A program made the translations under genes and the position numbers. Below are positions 7,653 through 15,610 of a stretch of DNA of 44,090 nucleotides, piece by piece. Position 1 is the first letter of the stretch. Each line of letters opens with the position of its first letter. The notes under the pieces were generated by a model. That model was given only the letters and a program-made list of their open reading frames with translations, had not been told where the DNA came from and did no database searches. The stretch comes from Desulforamulus putei DSM 12395 (GTDB taxonomy: Bacteria; Bacillota; Desulfotomaculia; Desulfotomaculales; Desulfotomaculaceae): the NCBI RefSeq assembly GCF_900129195.1, contig NZ_FQUY01000022.1, positions 1-44,090 on the forward strand. Direction: 5' to 3'.

Positions 7653-8029
7653 CTATAAATTCATTTTCATACCGGTAGATTCCGGCTCCGACTTTGCATC
7701 ATGAAGCCCTTGAGTTTGCTCCTGATGCGCAGCAAGAAAATCACAGGCGTTGGGCAGGAAAGCAGCGTAGCGGGCGTAACTGCTTCCCTCGCTTTCTCAA
7801 GTATACCGTCCGGCCTGTCCTCACCAACCACTAGGAGACAATGATATACGCCTTCCCTATCGCAGTACATGAGATCAATGTTGTTCCGGATAAAGTCATA
7901 GTCGTCCAGCATATTCTTGGAAAACGCATCGTATTCCTGAGAAGTAAGCTCAATTATTTTTTCAATAACGCAGTCCCTGGGCTGAAAATCATTGGTCTTT
8001 CTTTCAAAGATGGCTTTGGTCCTTAACAT
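7653..8029 (-). pseudogene. DUF6329-like small gene with a 1-base frameshift
   Basis: The ATG at 8027-8029 follows AAGGAGGG. The first 90 or so codons (LRTKAIFERKTNDFQPRDCV, then YDFIRNNIDLMYCDREGVYH) read well. Near 7790-7802 the frame then slips. In the frame that is open longest, the end turns into an implausible Arg/Ser-rich sequence stopping at 7667. Restoring one base gives GSSYARYAAFLPNACDFLAA and an end of STGMKMNL at a stop (7653-7655) that overlaps the next gene's AGGAGG. The restored end carries the shared Met-rich tail, strong evidence that it is the ancestral frame. The total length of 377 bases is one short of a whole number of codons. A sequencing error is possible. I recall the family as DUF6329, unknown function. 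Confidence 0.7.
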
Positions 8030-8048
8030 TTTTTCCCTCCTTGGCAAA

Positions 8049-8078
8049 CAAAAAAGCCATCCCTTTTCGAGATGACTT
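8049..8078 (-). promoter_or_regulatory. Terminator-like hairpin before DUF6329-like gene
   Basis: The minus strand reads AAGTCATC, loop with TCGAAAAGG, GATGGCTT, then a run of T residues (8049-8055), ending just before the AAGGAGGG ribosome site. It has the form of an intrinsic terminator directly upstream of a start, so it may attenuate read-through from the Fic gene. Confidence 0.6.
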
Positions 8079-8101
8079 TCGCTTCTAAATTATTCTGTTG
8101 G

Positions 8102-8905
8102 CTACATGCCCTGGGTAAAATCCGACAAGCCTTTGCGTTCCTGCTTCACGCCATTGGCAAAAGCCAAGGCCTTTTCCCATGTTTTTTCGGTTTCATATTT
8201 GAGAAACTCATAAAGGGGATTTAAGTCCTCGGCTTCATCATACTTTTGCAGGCACTCGTAATACATCCGCTTATCCTCGTTATAAACAATGAGAGGAGGG
8301 TGGTTATGTGTCATGAGATAGTAATTCATGAGCGTCCTGCCGACACGTCCATTTCCGTCTGCGAAGGGATGGATATACTCAAACCTTGCATGAAAATAGG
8401 CGGCGGCTTTTAAGACATCCTTTCTCTCATACTCATTTATTTCGGCAATCAGTTCCGTCAGGTCGTTTTCCACATCTTCCGCAGCGGCGCCCACCTCATG
8501 GACGCCGGTTACATAATCGTGTTTTTTAAATTCACCTGGCCGCTCCTCATTTTCAATATACCTGCGCTCATCGTATGTCCCGCTGGTGAGAACCTTGTGA
8601 ATTTCCTTAACCAACTCTATGCTGAGAGGCTCCTTTTTCACGATTTTTTCTTTCAAAAACTCATAGCACAGCTTTTGATTTTGCTGTTCAAATAGGGCAC
8701 GGGGACTTCCGGTATAGTCTACAACCCTGCCGTTTTCAAAGATTTCCCTTGTATCATGATAGGTGATTTCCTCGTTTTCTATCTTTCCGGAATGAAACGC
8801 AAACAGGATGCGGAAGCTGTCAAGGTATTTATCTAAATCAGCGGCGGATGCAATTTTGTATGACTGCCACAGTTCAACAACCCGGTTATATTGATCCAAG
8901 CGCAT
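8102..8905 (-). CDS. Fic-domain protein 1 (class II, self-inhibited)
   Basis: 267 residues. Fic enzymes transfer AMP (or other nucleotide parts) from a nucleotide to hydroxyl side chains of target proteins. The core motif HPFADGNGRVGR spans residues 179-190 with catalytic His179. An N-terminal inhibitory motif SGKIEN at 39-44 matches [S/T]xxxE[G/N], placing it in class II, where an internal helix blocks ATP until released. The gene has its own TATAAT box upstream. The C-terminus reads TQGM, only a weak version of the Met tail. It lies between the M23 hydrolase and the frameshifted small gene. The target is unknown; a toxin-like or host-modulating role is possible. Confidence 0.9.
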   Translation of the reverse strand: MRLDQYNRVVELWQSYKIASAADLDKYLDSFRILFAFHSGKIENEEITYHDTREIFENGRVVDYTGSPRALFEQQNQKLCYEFLKEKIVKKEPLSIELVKEIHKVLTSGTYDERRYIENEERPGEFKKHDYVTGVHEVGAAAEDVENDLTELIAEINEYERKDVLKAAAYFHARFEYIHPFADGNGRVGRTLMNYYLMTHNHPPLIVYNEDKRMYYECLQKYDEAEDLNPLYEFLKYETEKTWEKALAFANGVKQERKGLSDFTQGM

Positions 8906-8931
8906 TCCTCCTTTTTTACAATATTTGTTTC

Positions 8932-8937
8932 ATTATA
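8932..8937 (-). promoter_or_regulatory. -10 box for Fic gene 1
   Basis: The minus strand reads GTGGTATAATG about 27 bases upstream of the Fic start, in AT-rich DNA with AAAGGAGG between. No good -35 hexamer is seen at the right distance. The same GTGGTATAAT string occurs before the second Fic gene. Confidence 0.5.
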
Positions 8938-9053
8938 CCACACTTTTAATAAGCTTAGACAGAATTACGAAGGTTATAGGTTTATTCTAACAGGAAGTCT
9001 CGCCATCGGAAGCTACCCATTTTTCTAATCCACGGCATTGTTTTTCACTTTGC

Positions 9054-10160
9054 TTACGGCAGATAGTTTCTTGGGTTTTGCTTTTCACCGTTCACTCGTA
9101 CCTCAAAGTGCAAGTGCTCTCCGGTGCTTCGGCCTGTGGAACCGACCTGTGCGATGATGTCGCCCGCCTTCACGGTCTGCCCCTCAGTGACAAGGATTTT
9201 GGAGCAATGGGCGTATATAGTGACGAAACCGCCGCCGTGGTCAATGGCCAGATGATAGCCGTAGCCTGTGTTCTTATAGCGTACAAACATCACCGTTCCA
9301 TCAAGGGCTGCATGGATCGGTGTGCCTTTGGGCGCGCCCATGTCCAGTCCGGAGTGTCCTCTGCGCTGGCCGGTGAAGGGATCGGTTCTGTAGCCAAATT
9401 CCGAGGTAACCATGCTGCGCCAGTTTTCACCGAGGGGAGAACAGAAACCGTCCACGCCGGTAAAGGGTGCATCGGACAGCGGCAGTCCGTTTACCCAAGC
9501 ATCGAATTCTTCTCCATAGGTGGGGACACTGCCGCCGTACAATATGTGGTGGTAAATCTCCGAGGCGTTGGCCTGTTCCTCATAAGTGATTTTCCTACCG
9601 AGGGTGCTCTGAAGGTTTCCGTAAATTTCCGGCAGTGATTTAAGCGGTACAGCTACGGTGTATTCTTCCTCCGAGGTTGCGCCATCGCCATTGTCCACGG
9701 TTCGGGTGCGGGTTTCATAACGGACAAAGCAGTCGATAAAGGCACGGTAGTCCGAGCTATCCATCTGTATATTTTCAGCGCCGAAGAACAGAGAATAGAA
9801 AATTGCCTTAACCCTTGTGCTGTCGACACTGCCGTCCTCCACCCGTGATGATATACCGGAGATGGCGGTGTCAAGCTCAGCGAAGCTGTCCTGCATATCC
9901 CGGATATAGGCGGCGTAATCCTCCGGCATTTGGGAAGAAATCGCACCGCCATTAAAGCACAGGTCTATGGCTGCATTGTTATGATCTGCTGTGGCGGAGA
10001 GCAGGCTCACGATCATCACGATGGCCAGAATCAACGGTGTAAGAATGGCAGCGATGAGGACGCCAAGGACTCTCCATGTCCGCCTGTCGGCTGCCGCCTC
10101 GACCGCCGCTTTAACAGCGAGGGTAATGGTAGCCGGAGCAGCCATAACCATCACCACCAT
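9054..10160 (-). CDS. M23-family cell-wall hydrolase of the transfer apparatus
   Basis: About 368 residues. An N-terminal membrane anchor (GVLIAAILTPLILAIVMIVS, about 33-54) is followed by a helical region and a LytM/M23 peptidase domain at 255-368. The zinc ligands are visible: GHSGLDMG (His269, Asp273), YAH (His318) and GEHLHFEV (His349, His351). M23 enzymes cut peptidoglycan cross-bridges; here the enzyme likely opens the wall for the conjugation pore, like the Orf14/VirB1-type hydrolases of other ICEs. The start overlaps the GGCT gene's stop by 10 bases. In-frame ATGs at 10160, 10151 and 10145 are possible; none has an ideal ribosome site. Confidence 0.88.
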   Translation of the reverse strand: MVVMVMAAPATITLAVKAAVEAAADRRTWRVLGVLIAAILTPLILAIVMIVSLLSATADHNNAAIDLCFNGGAISSQMPEDYAAYIRDMQDSFAELDTAISGISSRVEDGSVDSTRVKAIFYSLFFGAENIQMDSSDYRAFIDCFVRYETRTRTVDNGDGATSEEEYTVAVPLKSLPEIYGNLQSTLGRKITYEEQANASEIYHHILYGGSVPTYGEEFDAWVNGLPLSDAPFTGVDGFCSPLGENWRSMVTSEFGYRTDPFTGQRRGHSGLDMGAPKGTPIHAALDGTVMFVRYKNTGYGYHLAIDHGGGFVTIYAHCSKILVTEGQTVKAGDIIAQVGSTGRSTGEHLHFEVRVNGEKQNPRNYLP

Positions 10161-10645
10161 TTCAGGTCAAACAGATTTTCCTGTTCGGGCTGCTGTTCCT
10201 CAGCCAGCCGGATGGATTTTTCCACCGCCTGCTCCAGGTACTCGGTATCAAATCCTGCGCTTTTGTAGCCCTCCATGATGGCATTGAGATAGTAATCGGA
10301 CGGAGATCCGAAGGGATGTCCGTCATTCATGATATAAACCATCGCAGAAATGGTCTTGCCGTTAAGCTCGACATCGAGGATTTCCTTGCGGTAAAAATGG
10401 GGATACCCCTCATAACGGTCAAGGGCCTGCAGGTCTTTTTCTTTCAGTTCCCATAAAAGAACAGGAACATGGCTGCCCTTGAGCGGTTCTACCGTTGCTA
10501 CCGAACCTCTGCGACCGCCACGGAACAGCAGCTCATAATCCTTGATTTTACTTGCCCCGATTACCTTGGCAGTGGGGCATCTAAATGCCATCTGCTGCAG
10601 GTTGAGATTGCTTCCGTACGCAATGTACAAGGTTTTGCTTTTCAT
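10151..10645 (-). CDS. Gamma-glutamylcyclotransferase-like (GGCT/AIG2) protein
   Basis: 164 residues. The family signature YGSNL is at 10-14 and the catalytic Glu is probably Glu79 in DRYEGYP. GGCT-fold enzymes release gamma-glutamyl groups as 5-oxoproline. It lies 15 bases after the amidoligase gene and overlaps the M23 hydrolase, so the three are co-translated. Pairing of amidoligases with GGCT-like enzymes in mobile elements is a known comparative-genomics association, suggesting that one builds and the other removes gamma-glutamyl-type amide links. The substrate here is unknown. Confidence 0.85.
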   Translation of the reverse strand: MKSKTLYIAYGSNLNLQQMAFRCPTAKVIGASKIKDYELLFRGGRRGSVATVEPLKGSHVPVLLWELKEKDLQALDRYEGYPHFYRKEILDVELNGKTISAMVYIMNDGHPFGSPSDYYLNAIMEGYKSAGFDTEYLEQAVEKSIRLAEEQQPEQENLFDLKWW

Positions 10646-10660
10646 GTTTGCTCAGTCCTC

Positions 10661-11680
10661 CTACATGGACATAGAAAGACCGGGGCATTCTTCGGCCTCG
10701 GTCTGTTCGATGTCCTCTTGATTTTGTTCTTCCAAAGCTGCGGCTGCCTGTGCCTGTTCCTTTTCCTTCTTCTGCTTTAATCGTTCCTTTTGCCGCTCGG
10801 CCTGCTGGGGGTCTTTCCAGGCGATGCAGCCGTCCAGATGCTCCAGCAAATGAAGCCGTGCGGTCTTGAATTCATCGCCGATTAAGCCGAGTCTGAGAAG
10901 CCAGGTGCGGAAGGTATATTTTTCATTGGTGCTTTGAGTTTTGGCCCGGCTGGCGCAGCGCTGGGTGAGTGCCTGGTGGCTGATGGCGAGACAGAGCTGA
11001 ATATATGCTTTGATCTTTCCGGCGTGGGTGGTGCCGTTAAACAGCCTGAACTCGATCGTGCCTTTTTGAAACACACTGTGGAGATTGAGGCAGTGGTACC
11101 GGCTGTTGTGGTAATGCTGATGCCTGCCGTCATTGCCGTTGTACCAGATCCAGCTGACATCCTCCAAGGTTTTCGGCTTTTTACGGTTGAGTTCTTCTAA
11201 AAAACTTTGCTCCACCTTTTTGCAGTAGCTCCGCTCTCTTGCCACATTAACCTGCAGCGCCTTATAGATCAAGTCCTCCTTGCTGGCCATGATGTTGGTG
11301 ATATTGCGCAGAGTGTTGGCATTGTGGGGCGAAGCATCCACATGAACATGGATGCCGCAGCTTGCATTGGCAATGGCTCCGGCAGCCCGGAGCTTCCGCA
11401 CAATCTCCTGTATGGTTTCAATATCCTCGTATTTGCAAATGGGACTGACCAGTTCCACGCGGTAAGTGGAATCGGCGCTGCCTCGTTTGCATTCTGTAGA
11501 AATACTGGCATCGCTCACGATTTTCCATCTGCGGTTTTGGCTGTCCAGCACGGAATATGTGTCATAAGCACCTCCGTCATGGGACAGGCGTGTGCCGAAA
11601 TACTCCGATAGAACCTGTGCGGCCCTCTGCCTGGAGAGTCCTGTCATTTCGATTTCAATTCCAAAGCGTTGGGTTTTCAT
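10661..11680 (-). CDS. Amidoligase (glutamine-synthetase-like fold), Met-tailed
   Basis: 339 residues. The N-terminal FGIEIEMTG (6-14), then YRVELVSPICKYEDI (73-87) and the metal-site segment CGIHVHVDAS (108-117) are the signature of the amidoligase family, whose GS/GCS-like fold forms amide bonds using ATP. A Lys/Glu/Gln-rich coiled segment (about 275-325) leads to the C-terminus CPGLSMSM, matching the tail of the DUF6103-like copy B despite different serine codons (TCT, TCC versus AGC, AGT). It starts an amidoligase-GGCT-M23 gene set just after VirB4. Possible substrates include cell-wall peptides or a protein tail; neither can be decided from sequence. Confidence 0.85.
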   Translation of the reverse strand: MKTQRFGIEIEMTGLSRQRAAQVLSEYFGTRLSHDGGAYDTYSVLDSQNRRWKIVSDASISTECKRGSADSTYRVELVSPICKYEDIETIQEIVRKLRAAGAIANASCGIHVHVDASPHNANTLRNITNIMASKEDLIYKALQVNVARERSYCKKVEQSFLEELNRKKPKTLEDVSWIWYNGNDGRHQHYHNSRYHCLNLHSVFQKGTIEFRLFNGTTHAGKIKAYIQLCLAISHQALTQRCASRAKTQSTNEKYTFRTWLLRLGLIGDEFKTARLHLLEHLDGCIAWKDPQQAERQKERLKQKKEKEQAQAAAALEEQNQEDIEQTEAEECPGLSMSM

Positions 11681-11692
11681 CGGCCAGCCTCC

Positions 11693-13525
11693 TTACCGGC
11701 CGCCAGCACTTCCGAACAGTCGTGCTTTATGCTCCGGAGCCTGCACCATGAGGTTATACCTCTCGTTGCCGCATTTGTAGAGACACACACCGCGCTGCGG
11801 GTAGCGGATCAGGTTATATTCGCTCTGCTCCAGCTGCAGGGTATCGATGTAGAATTTGGCATCAATGTTTCCGGCATTAAAGAGGAAGGCATGAGTCGGT
11901 ATGGAAAACAAAGGCTTGGTATACTCCCGGATGCCGTCAATATTGAAATCCTCCAGGTTCTGGCTGGCAAGGATCACGGCGCTGTCCTTCTTGCGGACAC
12001 GCTTCATAAAGTTGCGGATATACTCAACCGCTGTGAGGTTGGTAAGAAACAGGTAAAACTCATCGATGCTTGCTACCGTATTGCCCTTGGTTAAAAGCTC
12101 GTTGGACATGAAGGACAGCACGTTAAACAGCAGGGCGTTGCGGATATTTTTGCTTGCCTGCAGCAGTCCTTTCACACCGAAGGTGATGAAATGGCTGCTG
12201 GTGATGTTGGTATGCCCGTTAAAAAATTTAGACTCCGCACCCTTGCATAGGGAGTGGAGTCCAAGGCAGATTTGCTGCAGGATTTCTGCGGTATAGAGCT
12301 GGCGTTTGCTTTCATCAAAGGTTTTGTATTCGTTTTCAATCAGCTCATACAGGTTGGACAAGATGGGATAATCGGTGGATTTAAGCCGGTCAAAGCTGCT
12401 GTGGTCCGTGATGCCCCATTGCTCATACAGCTTCCCCAGCATGATTTCAATGGTATCGATCTGCCGGTCGTCAAAATCCTTGTAGGTTCTGAAAAAGTCC
12501 TTGAGAAAGCTGATGTGCTGGCTGAGTTTGGAGGTCTGCCGGAACGCCTGGGGAGCTTCAGCATCCCTGGGGTCGCCGTTTTCATCCCATGTTTTCGGTT
12601 CCAGCACATTGATGATATATTCGCCGGACATTAAGTCAATAAAGCAGCCGCCAAGGCTGTTGGTTAGTTCCTCGTACTCCATCTCCGGATCAAGCGCCAG
12701 TACATGCATGCCGGACTGCCGCATGTTGCATAGGATGAGCTTCAGGAGGTAGGACTTTCCTTGTCCTGAGTTGCCAAGAATGAGAATGTTGGCATTGGTC
12801 TTGTCATCGGCACGTTTATTAAAATCCACAAGAATGTTGCTGCCGAACTTGTCCCTGCCCAGGTAGAAGCCGTTGGCATCGGTCTTGCCGGAGTAGTTAA
12901 AAGGATAAAGGTTGGCAACGGAGGAGGCCGGCAGTACCCGCTCAAACTGATCTCCGAACACATTCCAACCCGAAGGCATCACGCATATAAAGCCCTGCTG
13001 CTGGCGGAGCATGAGGCGGTCAACGTTGAGCTTAGAGCGAATCAGTTCGGTCAGCACCTCGGTCTGCAGCAGCTTTAACTGCTCAAGGTCGTATGCTAAA
13101 AGCTCAATGTAGACGGCGGCATGGAGCAGCGGTTCTTTGTTCCGGTGCATGCTGGCTACGATGGAGGCTACATCCTGCAGATTGCTCTCAGCGGTGACGG
13201 TCTGCTGGAGGTCATTGGTGTTGCTCCGCTTCATGCGGTTCTTGTTGGAGGCATTGCTAATGATCTTCTTTTCCTCAACAGGGGTGACGTGACGAGCGTA
13301 AATCTTTAAAGTGACGCCGTCCTTTTCCCCAAGGTGGCGCAGGATTGCCTGTTCCTCCGTGGCTGTGGGGTACTCGCGAAGCGCCCACACACAGCGGTAG
13401 GTATTGCCGCAGATGAAGTGGTCGGTGTTGAATTTGATTACCGACGGTGCGATCATATCAAGAAATTCCTGTATGCGCACGTCCTCCTGCGCCACGGCAG
13501 TATTCATTCGATTTGCTTTTGGCAT
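11693..13525 (-). CDS. VirB4-type conjugation ATPase
   Basis: 610 residues from the ATG at 13523-13525, behind a GAGGAGAGGAG site. The open frame extends upstream through a short possible leader. The N-terminal half matches VirB4/TraE-like pore proteins. The C-terminal P-loop NTPase has Walker A GNSGQGKS (about 251-258), and SIDEFYLFL is the Walker B region. VirB4 is the ATPase that powers assembly and substrate passage of the type IV secretion channel at the inner membrane face. It ends 12 bases before the amidoligase gene. Confidence 0.92.
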   Translation of the reverse strand: MPKANRMNTAVAQEDVRIQEFLDMIAPSVIKFNTDHFICGNTYRCVWALREYPTATEEQAILRHLGEKDGVTLKIYARHVTPVEEKKIISNASNKNRMKRSNTNDLQQTVTAESNLQDVASIVASMHRNKEPLLHAAVYIELLAYDLEQLKLLQTEVLTELIRSKLNVDRLMLRQQQGFICVMPSGWNVFGDQFERVLPASSVANLYPFNYSGKTDANGFYLGRDKFGSNILVDFNKRADDKTNANILILGNSGQGKSYLLKLILCNMRQSGMHVLALDPEMEYEELTNSLGGCFIDLMSGEYIINVLEPKTWDENGDPRDAEAPQAFRQTSKLSQHISFLKDFFRTYKDFDDRQIDTIEIMLGKLYEQWGITDHSSFDRLKSTDYPILSNLYELIENEYKTFDESKRQLYTAEILQQICLGLHSLCKGAESKFFNGHTNITSSHFITFGVKGLLQASKNIRNALLFNVLSFMSNELLTKGNTVASIDEFYLFLTNLTAVEYIRNFMKRVRKKDSAVILASQNLEDFNIDGIREYTKPLFSIPTHAFLFNAGNIDAKFYIDTLQLEQSEYNLIRYPQRGVCLYKCGNERYNLMVQAPEHKARLFGSAGGR

Positions 13526-13879
13526 TGCATCATCTCCTCTCCTCGAAAAAAAATAAAAAAGACCTGCCTGAATTTTTAGGGCAAGCCTCCCACAAATATC
13601 CTGTACAACTGCCATCCTAATCACCTCAGCACACACAATAAACGAAGAAGCAGCGGAAGTCCATAGGAGAAAATAGATAAAGAGCAGCCTCACCCTTCAT
13701 TAATAGGGATAGAGAACATGGCTGCAGCCTTAAAAAAGGCAAAAATAAAACACCAAACGATTTTCGCTTGGCATTTATAATGAATATATTACGTTAGTTG
13801 CTGCCCTGCTGTTTTTTCTTGCTGGTCTTTTTGTCCATCGTCATCCGGTGGAATTTCCTCATAATTTGATATATCTATG
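13526..13879 (-). other. Leader region between Fic 2 and VirB4, with two terminator-like hairpins
   Basis: About 350 bases with no separate gene. Hairpin 1 at 13749-13775 (CCAAGCG/CGTTTGG on the minus strand, then a T-rich tail) could end the Fic 2 transcript. Hairpin 2 at 13563-13585 (CTTGCC/GGCAGG, then T-rich to 13546) lies about 20 bases before the VirB4 ribosome site. A short frame beginning MAVVQDICGRLALKIQ, with GAGGTG upstream, runs in phase into VirB4, so it is either a leader or an N-terminal extension. Confidence 0.5.
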
Positions 13880-14650
13880 CTATAGCTGCATACCCATGCC
13901 GCTGTCCAGCTTTGGAATTGGTATGTGCAAAAGCCGCATGACTTCCTTTTGGGATTCAATAACCCGCTCTGCAATAAACTGTACAAAGGGTTTATCATCT
14001 CTATGGGCTTTTTCAAGAAGTTCAATGTATTCATGTCTAAGCACCGGAGGAATTACAGCCAAAAGATATCCATCCTGTATCAGTGCGGTGTTCATAATGA
14101 GCCTGGCAATTCTGCCATTTCCGTCTTTAAACGGATGAATGAAGACAAATCTTTTATGGAGCTGTGCTGCAAACACTACCGGATGAAACTTGTCTCTTTC
14201 GGTTGCAATCCACTGAAAAAGTCCATCCATTTCTTCCTGTATGCGTTTTGTTTCTGCCACAGGATATCTGGAGCCGCTGATGAAAACATCCATGTCACGG
14301 TATCTTCCGGCATATTCTTTCTCTATATTCTCATAAAACATTTGATGCATTGTCAGAACATCTCTTTCCGTGATGGTTCTATTTTTAAGCAGGGTGAACA
14401 TGAAATCATAGGCTTTGGCATGACCGATTGCCTCAAAGGTATAACGCAAGGGTTTACCGCCAACAGTCAATCCATCCTCAAGCAGCACTTTGGTTTCACT
14501 TTCCGTAAGGGTATTTCCCTCAAGAGCATTGGATGACCAAGTGAGTCCGATACGATAGTATTCTTTAAGTTGTGTCAGCACCTCACCCTCGAAGGGTCTG
14601 CGCTCATCTATGGCAGCCTTATATAAGTCAAGTAATCTGTATATGTCCAT
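13880..14650 (-). CDS. Fic-domain protein 2 (class II), Met-tailed
   Basis: 256 residues. The Fic core HPFKDGNGRIAR is at 172-183 with catalytic His172. The N-terminal inhibitory motif SNALEG at 40-45 marks class II regulation. The C-terminus ends DSGMGMQL, a full match to the shared ICE tail. It is inserted between the VirB3/VirB4-type pore genes and has its own GTGGTATAAT promoter box, unlike its neighbours. It shares only the core motifs with Fic 1, so the two are probably separate acquisitions. It likely AMPylates a protein target; a recipient-cell or host target is speculative. Confidence 0.9.
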   Translation of the reverse strand: MDIYRLLDLYKAAIDERRPFEGEVLTQLKEYYRIGLTWSSNALEGNTLTESETKVLLEDGLTVGGKPLRYTFEAIGHAKAYDFMFTLLKNRTITERDVLTMHQMFYENIEKEYAGRYRDMDVFISGSRYPVAETKRIQEEMDGLFQWIATERDKFHPVVFAAQLHKRFVFIHPFKDGNGRIARLIMNTALIQDGYLLAVIPPVLRHEYIELLEKAHRDDKPFVQFIAERVIESQKEVMRLLHIPIPKLDSGMGMQL

Positions 14651-14686
14651 CTTTATTCACCTATTTTCATTGTATTTATCATTTAA

Positions 14687-14692
14687 TTATAC
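14687..14692 (-). promoter_or_regulatory. -10 box for Fic gene 2
   Basis: The minus strand reads GTGGTATAATTAAATG about 37 bases upstream of the ATG. A GTGACT resembling -35 lies about 18 bases further up, at the end of the preceding coding region. This suggests independent expression of the Fic gene inside the conjugation operon. Confidence 0.5.
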
Positions 14693-14707
14693 CACAAAAA
14701 CTTCCAT

Positions 14708-15298
14708 TTAGTCACCAAAAATCACCCATCTTTCACCATCGAAGTCTTCGAATTTTTCGGTAGTCACGTTCTGCTCAAAGTACACGGCGAGGATTCTTTT
14801 GATGTCCTCTTTTTCGGCCCTTTTAACGGAAAAGCCCTGCTCTCGCAGAGTTTTTTCAATACGGTTTAAATACGGGAATACCTCGTTCGGTTTTTCATCC
14901 CGCAACCGGATAACAATGAGGAATTCACGGGCGGTCGCCATCTGCACCTGTATGCGGTCAAGGAAGGTCAAGTCTGCCTCCAAAATCTTTCGGACAGTGG
15001 GGTTATCCTCCTGTTCAATGCGGTTTCGTAAAAAACGCTTGTTGTCCTCAAAATTTTCACGGCTGTTAAGACACAGCATTTCAATCTCAGCCATGCCTTT
15101 CAGAACAGTCATAAGAGCATAGATTCGGGCGGCGATACTGGCTTCCGACAGAACCGAGATGTTGGTCGGCTTGATGATAAAATATACCAGTTCGCCATGG
15201 CCGTAAGTCAAAAGGCTGTAGTCAGTGATGGCCTTTGTGTTTATGAGCTGCCGTGTGGAGAGCTTTTGTTTGGCTGTCTTTTTTTCTTTTCTGCTCAT
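14708..15298 (-). CDS. Conjugation protein paired with PrgI/VirB4 (cytoplasmic)
   Basis: 196 residues with a basic N-terminus (SRKEKKTAKQKLSTRQ) and no membrane segment. It overlaps the PrgI-like gene by four bases (ATGA), so the two are translationally coupled. Proteins of this size and place in Clostridia ICEs resemble the N-terminal domain of VirB4/TrsE-type proteins, but I do not recognise a named family with certainty. A long helical middle (about 75-125) and a RDEKPNEVFPYLNRIEKTLR segment are visible. Probable role: a subunit of the pore's cytoplasmic ATPase complex. Confidence 0.7.
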   Translation of the reverse strand: MSRKEKKTAKQKLSTRQLINTKAITDYSLLTYGHGELVYFIIKPTNISVLSEASIAARIYALMTVLKGMAEIEMLCLNSRENFEDNKRFLRNRIEQEDNPTVRKILEADLTFLDRIQVQMATAREFLIVIRLRDEKPNEVFPYLNRIEKTLREQGFSVKRAEKEDIKRILAVYFEQNVTTEKFEDFDGERWVIFGD

Positions 15299-15597
15299 TT
15301 GTCCACCTGCTTTCTATTCGGTTCTGAATGGACAGCGGGTTGAAGTTTCCATTCATATAACTGCTGTTTGGTTATAAAAAAGGCACAGGCATACTTGATA
15401 AAATCGAGGATAGAGGTGTCCTCAAAACGGATGGTTAAAAAGGCATAGAGGGCAGTTGCCACTATCGGAAGCAGAATGCCGAGCTGTACGAGCGCAAACA
15501 CAGAAACAAGACATCCGATGCCGATGATGCCGATATCCCGAAGCTGCCACAGCCAGAGTACCGCCTTGGATTTTAAATTATCCGGGTAAATATACAT
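15295..15597 (-). CDS. PrgI-family / VirB3-like membrane protein
   Basis: 100 residues. The start MYIYPDNLKSKAVLWLWQLR and two adjoining membrane segments (about 24-42 and 44-62) followed by LDFIKYACAFFITKQQLYEW fit PrgI/VirB3-like proteins, which sit in the membrane and partner VirB4 in type IV secretion. It overlaps the next gene by four bases. The ribosome site is AAGGAGGGGC. Confidence 0.85.
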   Translation of the reverse strand: MYIYPDNLKSKAVLWLWQLRDIGIIGIGCLVSVFALVQLGILLPIVATALYAFLTIRFEDTSILDFIKYACAFFITKQQLYEWKLQPAVHSEPNRKQVDK

Positions 15598-15610
15598 ACT
15601 CTGCCCCTCC

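Noticed and set aside
7653-8029. Programmed frameshift rather than mutation
   Set aside because: No slippery heptamer or downstream hairpin is seen at the break; simple mutation or sequencing error is more economical.
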